A stretch of 64,000 nucleotides of DNA from NCBI GenBank assembly GCA_944320745.1, contig CALUIN010000039.1:1-64000 (forward strand). The letters run 5' to 3'. Position 1 is the first letter of the stretch, and each line of letters begins with the position of its first letter. Source of the stretch: an uncultured Alloprevotella sp. (lineage in GTDB: Bacteria; Bacteroidota; Bacteroidia; Bacteroidales; Bacteroidaceae). The translations under genes and the position numbers were made by a program. Below the pieces are notes generated by a model that was not told where the DNA came from, did no database searches, and saw only the letters and a program-made list of their open reading frames with translations. Positions 17,666 to 26,281 of this stretch are shown here, in pieces.

Positions 17666-19468
17666 ATGGAGCAAGAACAGGCACAGAGACAAACGTGGGC
17701 CGACCGCCTGTCGGCGTTCTGCTTTACCCATTTAAGCCACCGGCAGTTCATTCTCTTGCTGAGTTTCCTGGTCGGCATCGGAACTGCCTTGGCAGCCCAA
17801 GTCCTTAAGTGGCTCATCCACGAAATAGAGACACTGCTTACCGCGCAGCTTGATATTACTCACGCGAACTGGCTTTTTCTGATTTATCCCGTAATCGGCA
17901 TTTTCCTTACCGCGCTTTTCATCAAATATATCGTACGCGATGACATCGGGCACGGCGTGACAAAGATTCTTTACGCCATCTCGCGCCGCCAGGGCCATAT
18001 CCGCCGCCACAACTGCTGGTCCAGCATCATCGCTTCTGCCTTGACCATCGGTTTCGGCGGTTCGGTCGGGGCAGAGTCGCCGATCGTCTTGACCGGTTCC
18101 GCCATCGGGTCAGACCTGGGCCGTATCTTCAAGCTCGACCACAAGACCCTGATGTTGCTCATCGGCTGCGGCGCGTCCGGAGCCATAGCCGGCATCTTCA
18201 AGGCTCCCATAGCCGGCCTCGTCTTCACGCTCGAGGTGCTCATGATTGACTTGACGATGGCCTCACTCCTGCCGTTGCTCGTCTCCTGCCTGACGGCCAC
18301 CTGTCTCACCTACGCACTGACCGGCACGGATTCCATATTCGCCTTCACGCTTCTGGATCCGTTCACCGTCTCACGTGTGCCGAGTACCATCCTCTTAGGC
18401 ATCTGCTGTGGGCTCCTCTCCCTATATTTCACGCGTACTATGAACTGGTTCGAGCAAGTATTCGGCCGGTTACGCAACATGTATGCCCGGCTCGCCCTCG
18501 GCGGTTCGGTCCTCGCCTTGCTTATCTACTTTTTCCCGCCCCTATACGGCGAAGGCTATGGTACCATCTCGGCCCTGCTCTCCGGCAGCTCAGCCGGCGA
18601 GGCCGATTCCGTGTTGAACAATTCCATATTCTACGGACATTCTGAACATCTGCTGCTTTATCTCGGACTGATTATCGTGTTCAAGGTGTTTGCCACGACG
18701 GCTACGAACGGCGGCGGCGGCTGTGGCGGTACGTTCGCGCCAAGTCTGTTCTTAGGTTGCATAGCCGGCTTCGTATTTTCCAGACTTTGGAACGGTTATG
18801 GACTGTTCGGCATTCATGTTCCCGAAACCAATTACGCACTGCTGGGAATGGCTGGCGTAATGAGCGGCGTGTTCCACGCCCCGCTCACCGGCGTATTCCT
18901 TATCGCCGAGCTGACCGGAGGCTACGATCTGTTCATTCCCCTTATGATCGTCTCCGTTGCCTCTTATCTTACCATCAATACTTTCGAGCCTCACAGCATC
19001 TATGCCATGCGTCTGGCACGCAAGGGTGAGCTCCTAACCCACCACAAGGACCGCTCCATCCTCACGCTGATGTCTCTTGACGCCGTCATCGACAAGGAGC
19101 GTCCCCGCATCGCGCCGGACATGCACCTGGGACAGATCGTGCAGATCGTGGCCAAGAGCAAGCGCATACACTTCGCCGTGACCGACCCCAAGGGACATTT
19201 GCTCGGCGTCATCAACCTCAACAGCATCCGTCAGATCATATTCCGCAGCGAGCTATACCGCCAGTTCCGTGCCGCCGACCTGATGGAGCATCCCCGGATC
19301 GTACTGCGCACGGACGAGCCGATGACGGTCGTCATGGACAAGTTCCAGGACAGCGATGCCGGGACCTTGCCCGTGCTCAATACTGACGGTACGTTTGCCG
19401 GATTTATCTCGCGGACACGTCTCTACACGTATTACCGGCAAATCATGCTCGATTTCTCCGAGGAGTAA
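17666..19468 (+). CDS. ClC-family chloride channel/transporter with CBS domains
   Basis: 600 residues from ATG at 17666, chosen because AAGGAG lies just upstream (17659-17664); the open frame starts earlier inside tsaC. About ten or more hydrophobic segments (35-440) are followed by two CBS domains (about 470-595: MHLGQIVQIVAKSK, then MEHPRIVLRTDEPMTVVMD). Selectivity regions are GFGGSVGAESP (gating-Glu equivalent E137) and GGGCGGTFAPSLFLG. In FKAPIAGLVFTLEVLMID the position of the E. coli proton glutamate (E203) is Val191, as in ClC channels rather than antiporters. The first motif reads IGHGV instead of GSGIP. Inner membrane. Confidence 0.9.
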   Translation: MEQEQAQRQTWADRLSAFCFTHLSHRQFILLLSFLVGIGTALAAQVLKWLIHEIETLLTAQLDITHANWLFLIYPVIGIFLTALFIKYIVRDDIGHGVTKILYAISRRQGHIRRHNCWSSIIASALTIGFGGSVGAESPIVLTGSAIGSDLGRIFKLDHKTLMLLIGCGASGAIAGIFKAPIAGLVFTLEVLMIDLTMASLLPLLVSCLTATCLTYALTGTDSIFAFTLLDPFTVSRVPSTILLGICCGLLSLYFTRTMNWFEQVFGRLRNMYARLALGGSVLALLIYFFPPLYGEGYGTISALLSGSSAGEADSVLNNSIFYGHSEHLLLYLGLIIVFKVFATTATNGGGGCGGTFAPSLFLGCIAGFVFSRLWNGYGLFGIHVPETNYALLGMAGVMSGVFHAPLTGVFLIAELTGGYDLFIPLMIVSVASYLTINTFEPHSIYAMRLARKGELLTHHKDRSILTLMSLDAVIDKERPRIAPDMHLGQIVQIVAKSKRIHFAVTDPKGHLLGVINLNSIRQIIFRSELYRQFRAADLMEHPRIVLRTDEPMTVVMDKFQDSDAGTLPVLNTDGTFAGFISRTRLYTYYRQIMLDFSEE

Positions 19469-19520
19469 CCGCGGCCGCGTGTCCGGCAGGTTTCGGAACA
19501 AAACGAATAAACTTAAAACC

Positions 19521-20492
19521 ATGCTTTCCAAATCATCGCTCAGAATCGTATTCATGGGGACTCCGGACTTTGCGGTCGAGAGTCTCCGAAGTCTCGTCGA
19601 GGGCGGCTACCAGGTCGTGGGAGTCGTCACGATGCCCGATAAGCCCGTTGGCCGCCACCAGACCGTTTTGCAGGCCTCTCCCGTGAAGCGTTATGCCGAG
19701 GAAAAGGGCCTGCCTGTCCTCCAACCGGAGAAACTGAAGGACCCCGTATTCCTGGAGCAGCTGCGGGCGTTGCGCGCCGACCTGCAAGTAGTCGTCGCTT
19801 TCCGGATGCTGCCCGAGGTGGTATGGGCGATGCCTCCCATGGGCACGTTCAACCTGCACGCCTCACTGCTTCCGCAATACCGCGGCGCGGCGCCTATCAA
19901 CTGGGCCATTATCAATGGGGAGACAGAGACGGGGCTGACTACGTTCTTTCTTCAGCATGAGATAGATACGGGAAACATTATCCGCCAGGTCCGCGTGCCT
20001 GTTGCTCCGACGGACAATGCCGGCGACTTGCACGACCGGCTTATGCAGCTTGGGGGAGCGCTCGTTACCGAGACGGTTGACCTTATCGCGCGGGGCGACG
20101 TGCAGACCGTCGCGCAGCCTTCGCCCGCGGACGGCATCGCGTTGAAGCCGGCGCCGAAGATTTTCAAGGAAACTTGTCGCATCGCATGGTGTGAAGGTGT
20201 GAAGCGGGCATACGACTTCATTCGCGGGCTCTCGCCCTATCCCGCCGCGTGGACAGAACTGGTAGAGGGCGACAAGCGCCTGATCCTCAAAGTGTATGCG
20301 GCCGAGATGGAGACCGCTGTTCCGGGCGAGCCTGTCGGCACACTTGTGACTGACGGACGCTCGGCTATGCGCGTGGCGCTGCCGGATGGCTATCTGCGCC
20401 TACTCTCGGTGCAGCTGGCCGGCAAGAAGCGGATGGACATTGCCGACTTCCTTCGCGGCTTCCATCCTTCCGGACCGCTGCGCGTGGAGTGA
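19521..20492 (+). CDS. fmt: Methionyl-tRNA formyltransferase
   Basis: 323 residues from ATG at 19521 (RIVFMGTPDFAVESL). The catalytic region has FNLHASLLPQYRGAAPINWA (Asn and His of the formyl-transfer site) and EIDTGNII (Asp). A C-terminal OB-like domain (about 210-310) contacts the tRNA. It formylates Met-tRNAfMet using 10-formyl-THF. It lies 52 bp after clc; repeat array D follows at 20522. Confidence 0.96.
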   Translation: MLSKSSLRIVFMGTPDFAVESLRSLVEGGYQVVGVVTMPDKPVGRHQTVLQASPVKRYAEEKGLPVLQPEKLKDPVFLEQLRALRADLQVVVAFRMLPEVVWAMPPMGTFNLHASLLPQYRGAAPINWAIINGETETGLTTFFLQHEIDTGNIIRQVRVPVAPTDNAGDLHDRLMQLGGALVTETVDLIARGDVQTVAQPSPADGIALKPAPKIFKETCRIAWCEGVKRAYDFIRGLSPYPAAWTELVEGDKRLILKVYAAEMETAVPGEPVGTLVTDGRSAMRVALPDGYLRLLSVQLAGKKRMDIADFLRGFHPSGPLRVE

Positions 20493-20521
20493 CGCCGCGT
20501 GCCGCCTGCCGGCCGCCGGTT

Positions 20522-20605
20522 CCCCTTAGTCCCGCCGCCACGAGGCTAAGGGGAATTTTTACGGGGCTAAGCCTAATCGAAATTGGGCTTAGCCCCGTAT
20601 TTATA
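20522..20605. repeat. 21-bp repeat array (locus D)
   Basis: Four units start at 20522, 20543, 20564 and 20585. The cores CCCCTTAGTCCC, GAGGCTAAGGGG, ACGGGGCTAAGCC and GGGCTTAGCCCCGT pair as two inverted sets, giving possible stems CCCCTTAG/CTAAGGGG and ACGGGGCTAAGCC/GGCTTAGCCCCGT. It lies 30 bp downstream of fmt, so it may act as its terminator. In one plus frame the units read PLSPAAT, RLRGIFT, GLSLIEI, GLSPVFI. Confidence 0.92.
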
Positions 20606-20681
20606 TTCCCGGACGGCCTTTCCGCCCCACGTAGTCTTGCGGAATTTTCTCCTAAATCTCGTCCATTACGGCCTAAAAGTG

Positions 20682-20689
20682 TAACTTTG
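20682..20689 (+). promoter_or_regulatory. Promoter -7 element (TAACTTTG) for menG/ubiE
   Basis: Exact TAnnTTTG match 23 bp before the GTG start at 20713; predicts a very short leader. Confidence 0.6.
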
Positions 20690-20712
20690 CCAAGTAACAA
20701 AAGGGATAAGCC

Positions 20713-21456
20713 GTGAGTCAGTACAAGCAGGAGACCATAAAGCCATACGGCGAGGAGGGAGCGAAGGGCCGGCAAGTGGAGCGCATGTTCGACAACATTG
20801 CGCACAGTTACGATTTGCTTAACCACACTTTTTCCTTGGGCATCGACCGTTACTGGCGACGCGCGGCCATTCGCTCGCTGAAGCCGTTCGGCCCGCGCGA
20901 AATCCTGGATGTCGCCACCGGAACGGGCGACTTCGCCCTGCTCTCGGCGCGCCGCTTGCGGCCGCAACGCATTCTGGGCGTAGACCTCTCGGAAGGCATG
21001 TTGGCCGTAGGGCGGGCGAAAGTGGAGCGCGCCGGTCTGTCGGACGTCATCCACTTCCAGAAGGAGGACTGCCTGCACCTTAGCTTGCCCGATGCCGCCT
21101 TTGATGCCGTGACCGTGGCCTACGGCGTGCGCAATTTCGAGGACCTGGACCAGGGACTGAGGGAAATGCAGCGCGTGCTGCGGAAGGATGGGCGGCTGGT
21201 CATCATCGAACTGACGGCTCCTCAGCGTTTTCCCATGCGCCAGCTCTTCAGGTTCTATTCCCATGTCCTCATGCCCGCCCTGGGCCGGCTCGTTTCCCAC
21301 GATGCTCGGGCCTACACCTATCTGCCCGCCACGATGGAAGCCTTTCCCCAGGGCGAGGTGATGCAGGATGTACTCCGCCGCGCCGGTTTCGCCGACGTGC
21401 GTTTCCGCCGCTTCACGTTCGGCCTGAGCACGCTCTACACGGCGCGCAAACCTTGA
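20713..21456 (+). CDS. ubiE: Demethylmenaquinone methyltransferase (UbiE/MenG)
   Basis: 247 residues, using GTG at 20713 as start because it keeps the conserved N-terminus ([20 protein letters not shown]). The SAM-binding motif [16 protein letters not shown] lies near 62-77, [14 protein letters not shown] near 137, and the C-terminal [12 protein letters not shown] is typical. It C-methylates demethylmenaquinone, the last step of menaquinone synthesis; Bacteroidales use menaquinone. It is followed by aroE, which supplies chorismate for the same pathway, at a 49-bp gap. Confidence 0.94.
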   Translation: MSQYKQETIKPYGEEGAKGRQVERMFDNIAHSYDLLNHTFSLGIDRYWRRAAIRSLKPFGPREILDVATGTGDFALLSARRLRPQRILGVDLSEGMLAVGRAKVERAGLSDVIHFQKEDCLHLSLPDAAFDAVTVAYGVRNFEDLDQGLREMQRVLRKDGRLVIIELTAPQRFPMRQLFRFYSHVLMPALGRLVSHDARAYTYLPATMEAFPQGEVMQDVLRRAGFADVRFRRFTFGLSTLYTARKP

Positions 21457-21505
21457 TCCGCGCAGCCGTCCCACCGCTCGGAATGTCAAAAATCCCCATC
21501 ACGCC

Positions 21506-22297
21506 ATGACGAAAAAATACGGCCTTGTAGGCTACCCGTTGGGCCATTCGTTTTCAGCCCGTTTCTTCGCCGGGAAATTCTCGCGCGAAGGCATTGATGC
21601 CGTTTATGAGAACTACGAGCTGCCGCAGGTGGACGGCTTGCGGCAGCTTGTGGCCGACACGCCCGGTCTCAGCGGGCTCAACGTGACCATACCCCACAAG
21701 CGTCATGTGATGCCTCTGCTCGATGCCCTAAGCCCCGAGGCGGAGGCCATTGGCGCGGTCAACGTCATCCGCATTGAGCGCGGAGCCGGCGGTGTGCGCC
21801 TCACCGGGTACAACTCCGACGCGCTCGGTTTCTCCCGCTCCATCGCGCCGCTCCTGCGTCCCGACCACCATGCCGCCTTGGTGCTGGGCACGGGCGGCGC
21901 CTCGCTCGCCGTGGTCTACGTCCTGCACCGCCTGGGCGTCGTCCCGCACTGCGTCAGCCGGACCGCGGCGCCCGGCCGCCTGACTTACGAGGACCTGACG
22001 GAGGAGGTGATGGCCGCACATACAGTGGTGGTGAACTGCTCCCCTGTCGGCATGTTTCCCCATGTGGACGAAGCGCCGCAAATCCCCTATCAGTGGGTTA
22101 CGTCCGCCCATCTGCTCTACGACCTGGTATATAACCCGGAGGAGACGAAGTTCATGCGCCTGGGCCGCGAAAGGGGAGCTGTGGTCAAGAACGGACTGGA
22201 GATGCTCCGGCTTCAGGCCATGGCCAGCTGGGACATCTGGAATGGCCGCGACAAGGAGGCGGATGCTTTGCCCGATGAGGGGAAAGCAAAACGGTAA
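21506..22297 (+). CDS. aroE: Shikimate dehydrogenase
   Basis: 263 residues. The shikimate-binding N-terminal domain has YPLGHSFSARFF and NVTIPHKRHVMPLLD (catalytic Lys); the NADP-binding domain has VLGTGGASLAVVYVL near 130. LVYNPEETKFMRLGRERGA and NGLEMLRLQAMASWDIW near the end are typical. It reduces 3-dehydroshikimate to shikimate. It lies between ubiE and the TPM-domain gene, 5 bp before the latter. Confidence 0.95.
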   Translation: MTKKYGLVGYPLGHSFSARFFAGKFSREGIDAVYENYELPQVDGLRQLVADTPGLSGLNVTIPHKRHVMPLLDALSPEAEAIGAVNVIRIERGAGGVRLTGYNSDALGFSRSIAPLLRPDHHAALVLGTGGASLAVVYVLHRLGVVPHCVSRTAAPGRLTYEDLTEEVMAAHTVVVNCSPVGMFPHVDEAPQIPYQWVTSAHLLYDLVYNPEETKFMRLGRERGAVVKNGLEMLRLQAMASWDIWNGRDKEADALPDEGKAKR

Positions 22298-22302
22298 AAG
22301 GT

Positions 22303-23226
22303 ATGGGAAGTATGCTGAAACGAATCTTGATATTTTTGATAGGCCTCGCGTGCCTGGCCATAGGCGCGAAGGCCGGCGGCTGGACGCCCGAAACTTTGCC
22401 CATGGTGCACCTGCAGGACGCGCGGCGCTACGTGTGCAATCCTGACGGCGTGCTTTCGCAGGCGGCCACCGACACGGTCGACGCGCTGCTGGCCAGCCTG
22501 GAGCGCGACAAGGGCGTCGAGACGGTGGTCGTGGCCGTAAAGCATCTGGAGGGCGACGACCCATACACTTTCGGTATGGAGCTGGCCCGGAAGTACGGGG
22601 TAGGCGACGCGGAGCAGTCCACCGGCCTCATCGTCATACTGGCCACGGAGGACCGCAGTTACCAGATACTCACCGGCAATGGCCTTGAAGGCACGTTGCC
22701 CGATGCCATTTGCCGGCGCATACAGAACCGCGTCATGGTGCCGGCGCTCAAGCGCGGCGATTGGGATGCCGCCATCGTCGGAACAATGCAGGCCGTGGAC
22801 GGCTATGTGCGCGGCGACCCGACCCTTCGCGCCCAGTACGGCGAGAAGAGCGACTGGTGGGGCAGGTTGGGCGGCGTGGTCGTTACGCTGTTCGTGCTGA
22901 TTCTTGTAGCTGTTGTGGCGTCGCGTGCGTCGGCGCGACGCCGTTGTCCGCGTTGCCACCGGCTCACGCTCCGCCTGGTGTGCGAGGAGCGGATTCAGCA
23001 AGGCGGGCGCACGTGGCTGCGCCGTCATTGGCAGTGCAGGCACTGCAAGTACGAGGAAACGACGGCCGACCGCGACCCCCCGGGCGGAGGCGGATTGCAC
23101 CACGGCACGTGGTGGCCGCCCTTTATCCCGGGTGGAGGATTCGGCGGCCGCGGCGGGGGAGGCTTCAGCGGCGGCAGTTTCGGCGGCGGTTCCTTTGGCG
23201 GCGGCGGCAGCGGCGGGCGTTTCTGA
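22303..23226 (+). CDS. TPM-domain membrane protein (YgcG family) with zinc ribbon
   Basis: 307 residues. A signal/anchor (about 5-22) precedes a TPM domain (about 40-165: VCNPDGVLSQAATDTVDALL, then GLIVILATEDRSYQILTGNG). A transmembrane segment (about 185-205) follows, then a four-Cys ribbon (CPRCHR ... CRHCKYEE, about 213-250) and a Gly/Ser tail (SGGSFGGGSFGGGGSGGRF). TPM domains are annotated as possible phosphatases or quality-control factors; the function is not settled. The following lemA gene is a common partner. An alternative start is ATG at 22312. Confidence 0.85.
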   Translation: MGSMLKRILIFLIGLACLAIGAKAGGWTPETLPMVHLQDARRYVCNPDGVLSQAATDTVDALLASLERDKGVETVVVAVKHLEGDDPYTFGMELARKYGVGDAEQSTGLIVILATEDRSYQILTGNGLEGTLPDAICRRIQNRVMVPALKRGDWDAAIVGTMQAVDGYVRGDPTLRAQYGEKSDWWGRLGGVVVTLFVLILVAVVASRASARRRCPRCHRLTLRLVCEERIQQGGRTWLRRHWQCRHCKYEETTADRDPPGGGGLHHGTWWPPFIPGGGFGGRGGGGFSGGSFGGGSFGGGGSGGRF

Positions 23227-23283
23227 CCGTCCCGCGAACGGCGCGGCCCGCGTGTGTGATTCTATTTCTTAACCCTATATGAT

Positions 23284-23880
23284 ATGAAACAGACGAAGAC
23301 GAAAATTGTGCTCATCTGTGTGGCAGCGGTTCTGCTTCTGCTTTTCTTCGGAGCGTTCAGCGTGTACAACGGACTGGTGGAGAAGGACGAGCAGGTGACC
23401 AACGCTTGGGCAAACGTACAGACGCAATATCAGCGTCGGGCCGACCTGGTGCCTAACCTGGTGGCCACGGTGAAGGGCTACGCCCAGCACGAACAAGCCA
23501 CGTTGCAAGGGGTGGTGGATGCCCGGGCCAAGGCCACGCAACTGACGGTGAGTGCCGAAGACCTCACCCCGGAGCGCCTGAGCCAGATAGAGGCTGCGCA
23601 GGGCGAGTTGAGCTCCGCACTGGGCCGGCTGCTGCTCATCTCCGAACAGTATCCGCAGTTGCGCGCCAGCGAGAATTTCTCCGAACTCCAGGCTCAGCTT
23701 GAAGGGACAGAGAACCGCATCACCGAGAGCCGGCGGCTCTATAATGAGGCCGTGAGGGTGTACAACCTTTCCGTGCGCCGCTTCCCCGGCAACCTCTTCG
23801 CCGGTATGTTTGGCTTTGAGCGGAAGGCCTCGTTTGAGGCACAGCCCGATGCCGCCACGGCCCCGAAGGTAGAGTTTTAA
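23284..23880 (+). CDS. lemA: LemA family protein
   Basis: 198 residues. One N-terminal membrane segment (about 8-25) is followed by the LemA helical domain: YNGLVEKDEQVTNAWANVQT and QYQRRADLVPNLVATVKGYA (about 30-70), and ENRITESRRLYNEAVRVYN (about 143-161). The C-terminal PGNLFAGMFGFERKASFEA segment is diagnostic. Function is poorly defined, with links to envelope stress and membrane quality control. It is coupled to the TPM gene at 57 bp and followed by a strong terminator. Confidence 0.9.
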   Translation: MKQTKTKIVLICVAAVLLLLFFGAFSVYNGLVEKDEQVTNAWANVQTQYQRRADLVPNLVATVKGYAQHEQATLQGVVDARAKATQLTVSAEDLTPERLSQIEAAQGELSSALGRLLLISEQYPQLRASENFSELQAQLEGTENRITESRRLYNEAVRVYNLSVRRFPGNLFAGMFGFERKASFEAQPDAATAPKVEF

Positions 23881-23900
23881 GGCAGCAGGCTACGCCACGT

Positions 23901-23953
23901 GCGGCGCGGCAGGGCGAGGTTATCCCGCATCCTGCCGCGCCGCTTGTTTTTTG
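23901..23953 (+). terminator. Intrinsic terminator after lemA
   Basis: Perfect 13-bp stem GCGGCGCGGCAGG/CCTGCCGCGCCGC (23901-23913 with 23931-23943), then TTGTTTTTT. Confidence 0.9.
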
Positions 23954-24012
23954 TACGGGCGTTGGCCCGGCGGATGCTGGGCTGCATGCACGGCGCGCGC
24001 GGCATAGGGCAC

Positions 24013-24043
24013 AAAAAAATCCCGCACCCAGAGCGGGTGCGGG
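24013..24043 (-). terminator. Intrinsic terminator of the GGGtGRT operon
   Basis: 9-bp stem CCCGCACCC/GGGTGCGGG (24021-24029 with 24035-24043), with a seven-base A run on the plus strand (a U run in the minus-strand transcript). Confidence 0.9.
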
Positions 24044-24066
24044 AGTAAGCAGTCAGGCTGCGGGCC

Positions 24067-25086
24067 TTATTTCTTGTTCAAGGCCAAGTCAACGTTGACG
24101 GCGCAGGCCACGGAGCAGCCCACCATCGGGTTGTTTCCGATGCCAAGGAAGCCCATCATCTCCACGTGGGCCGGAACGGAGCTGGAACCGGCAAACTGGG
24201 CGTCGCTGTGCATACGGCCCATGGTGTCGGTCATACCGTAGGAGGCGGGACCGGCAGCCATGTTGTCCGGGTGGAGCGTACGGCCCGTACCACCACCGGA
24301 GGCTACGCTGAAGTAAGGCTTACCCGCGAGGATTCTTTCCTTCTTGTACGTGCCGGCAACGGGGTGCTGGAAGCGCGTCGGGTTGGTAGAGTTACCCGTG
24401 ATGGAGACATCAACGTCCTCTTTCCACATGATGGCGACACCCTCGCGCACGTCATCGGCGCCGTAGCATTTTACGGCAGCGCGGGGACCTTGGCTGTAGG
24501 GTACTTCCTTAACCACGTGGAGTTCGCCCGTAAAATAATCGAACTTTGTCTGTACGTATGTGAAGCCGTTGATGCGGCTGATGATCATGGCGGCGTCCTT
24601 GCCCAGGCCGTTCAGTATGCAGCGGAGCGGCTTGTCGGCGGGTCTGGACTTGTTGGCCATCTGTGCGATTTTGATCGCGCCTTCTGCTGCCGCGAAGCTT
24701 TCGTGGCCGGCGAGGAAGGCAAAGCACTTTGTTTCGGGGGAAAGCAGGCGTGCGGCCAGCTTGCCATGGCCCAGACCAACTTTGCGGTCATCGGCAACGG
24801 AGCCGGGGATGCAGAACGACTGGAGGCCTTCGCCGATGTACTCGGCAGCTTCCACGGCGTTTTTGGCCTTTTCCTTCAGCGCGATGGCCGTGCCGACAAC
24901 GTAGGCCCACTTGGCATTCTCGAAGCAGATCATCTGCGTCTCTTCGCAGGTCTTATAAGGGTCGAGTCCGGCGGCGTCGCAAATCTGGTTGGCCTCTTCT
25001 ATATCTTTGATGCCGTGCTTGTTGAGCGCAGCGAGGATTTGCTTGATACGGCGGTCTTGACTTTCAAATTTTACTTCTCTTATCAT
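24067..25086 (-). CDS. GGGtGRT protein (uncharacterised, Fe-S associated by context)
   Basis: 339 residues, soluble, no signal peptide. It contains the name-giving motif in SVASGGGTGRTLHPDNMAAG. Other conserved blocks are GLDPYKTCEETQMICFENAKW, AGHESFAAAEGAIKIAQMAN and the Cys-rich end NNPMVGCSVACAVNVDLALN. The family is named for the motif only; no biochemical role is known to me. The 15-bp gap to the NifU-like scaffold gene upstream suggests joint expression and a role around an Fe-S cluster, but that is inference. An intrinsic terminator closes the operon. Confidence 0.85.
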   Translation of the reverse strand: MIREVKFESQDRRIKQILAALNKHGIKDIEEANQICDAAGLDPYKTCEETQMICFENAKWAYVVGTAIALKEKAKNAVEAAEYIGEGLQSFCIPGSVADDRKVGLGHGKLAARLLSPETKCFAFLAGHESFAAAEGAIKIAQMANKSRPADKPLRCILNGLGKDAAMIISRINGFTYVQTKFDYFTGELHVVKEVPYSQGPRAAVKCYGADDVREGVAIMWKEDVDVSITGNSTNPTRFQHPVAGTYKKERILAGKPYFSVASGGGTGRTLHPDNMAAGPASYGMTDTMGRMHSDAQFAGSSSVPAHVEMMGFLGIGNNPMVGCSVACAVNVDLALNKK

Positions 25087-25101
25087 GTCTGGGTCCTCCT
25101 C

Positions 25102-25803
25102 TTATTCTTTACGTGGATCAATAGATTTAACAGCGCCGTCTTCAGGTTTCGTGCGGCCATAGGTGCCTGTTACGCTCTTCAGCGCTTCGTCGGCGGGCAC
25201 ACCCTTCTTGACTGCGTCCATGAATTTGCCCATGTGTACGAACTCGTAGCCGCAGACCTGGTCGTCCTTGTCGAGGTACATCTTGGTGATGTAGCCCTCG
25301 GTGAGCTGGAGGTAGCGGGTGCCCTTGGTCTTGGTCCCGTAGAGGGTACCCATCTGGCTGATGAGGCCCTTGCCCAGATCCTCCAGACCGGCGCCTACGA
25401 TGAGGCCGCCCTCGGAGAAGGCGCTCTGCGTACGTCCGTAGACAATCTGCAGGAAGAGTTCACGCATGGCCGTGTTGATGGCATCGCACACGAGGTCCGT
25501 GTTGAGGGCTTCGAGGATGGTCTTGCCCGGCAGGATCTCGCTGGCCATGGCTGCGGAGTGCGTCATGCCGGAGCAGCCGATGGTCTCGACGAGGCATTCC
25601 TCGATGACGCCTTCCTTGACGTTGAGCGTCAGTTTGCAGGCTCCCTGCTGCGGGGCACACCAGCCCACACCATGGGTCAGGCCCGAAATGTCCTTGATTT
25701 CCTTAGCTTGTACCCATTTGCCTTCCTCGGGGATAGGGGCGGGGCCATGGTTGGGGCCTTTGGCCACGCAACACATGTTTTTGACTTCATGAGAGTATTC
25801 CAT
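25102..25803 (-). CDS. NifU/IscU-like iron-sulfur cluster assembly scaffold protein
   Basis: 233 residues. The N-terminal two-thirds resembles the NifU_N/IscU scaffold fold with conserved cysteines in NMCCVAKG, GVGWCAPQQGACKLTL and ETIGCSGMTHSAAMASEILP. The C-terminal third (about 160-233) is extra relative to IscU and is specific to the form paired with the GGGtGRT protein. Likely role: binding a transient Fe-S cluster for a dedicated client. It is first in a two-gene operon with its own -7 element. Separate IscS/SufS genes are not nearby. Confidence 0.8.
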   Translation of the reverse strand: MEYSHEVKNMCCVAKGPNHGPAPIPEEGKWVQAKEIKDISGLTHGVGWCAPQQGACKLTLNVKEGVIEECLVETIGCSGMTHSAAMASEILPGKTILEALNTDLVCDAINTAMRELFLQIVYGRTQSAFSEGGLIVGAGLEDLGKGLISQMGTLYGTKTKGTRYLQLTEGYITKMYLDKDDQVCGYEFVHMGKFMDAVKKGVPADEALKSVTGTYGRTKPEDGAVKSIDPRKE

Positions 25804-25898
25804 GTCACAAAAATATGATAAGGTTGAAAATAGTTGGCATTCTGCCGCCGGCCCAGGCCGGTTGTAGCGCTGTTTCCGGCATTGCCGTTTTATTACTG

Positions 25899-25906
25899 CA
25901 AAGATA
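25899..25906 (-). promoter_or_regulatory. Promoter -7 element (TATCTTTG) for the NifU-like/GGGtGRT operon
   Basis: Exact minus-strand match; predicts a leader of about 90 nt before the start at 25803. Confidence 0.55.
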
Positions 25907-26089
25907 GTACAAAATGCAGAAACTTCGGGGATTCGGGCCCGTGATTTTCGTTAAAAAATTGTGTATATAGGCCTGGACTGGCACGGGGCTGCTCCGCGCG
26001 GGACGCCGCCCGGGCAAGCGTTCGCGCCCCGTCGTGGAGCGGGCATCGGGCCAGGCGCAGCCCCGGTGTGGCCAGGGCGGGGCCTAACG

Positions 26090-26152
26090 GGGCTAAGGCC
26101 CGTAGAAACTGGGCTAAGGCGAGTCCCGACGGGGCTAAGCCCAGTTTTCGCC
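26090..26152. repeat. 21-bp repeat array (locus E)
   Basis: Three units start at 26090, 26111 and 26132, with cores GGGCTAAGGCCCGT, GGGCTAAGGCGAGT and GGGCTAAGCCCAGT; a partial match (GGGGCCTAACG) precedes them. The plus frame reads GLRPVET, GLRRVPT, GLSPVFA. It lies in the space downstream of the minus-strand hsp20 gene. Confidence 0.92.
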
Positions 26153-26214
26153 CGGCGCGACGGCCGGGGACGGGCCTTACGGAGTGCGGCTGCGCAGGGG
26201 CTGGGTGCTCAGGA

Positions 26215-26252
26215 TAAAAAAAGCGGAGGACGCTTTCAGAAGCGCCCTCCGC
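26215..26252 (-). terminator. Intrinsic terminator of hsp20
   Basis: Stem GCGGAGG/CCTCCGC (26223-26229 with 26246-26252) extended by CGC/GCG past one mismatch. A run of A on the plus strand (26216-26222) gives the U tract of the minus-strand transcript. Confidence 0.8.
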
Positions 26253-26281
26253 AGGGGATGTTTGGCCGTGTCGTCTTGCAG

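Larger units (their letters stand above)
25914..26281. other. Intergenic region between the GGGtGRT operon promoter and hsp20
   Basis: About 370 bp without a gene. It holds repeat array E (26090-26152) and the hsp20 terminator (26215-26252). The GC-rich part 25975-26088 shows no other feature. The 150-codon plus frame here is a by-product of the repeat and of hsp20 antisense. Confidence 0.6.

Noticed and set aside
24166..25818. 550-codon plus-strand frame
   Set aside because: Antisense across the NifU-like and GGGtGRT genes, both clearly real.
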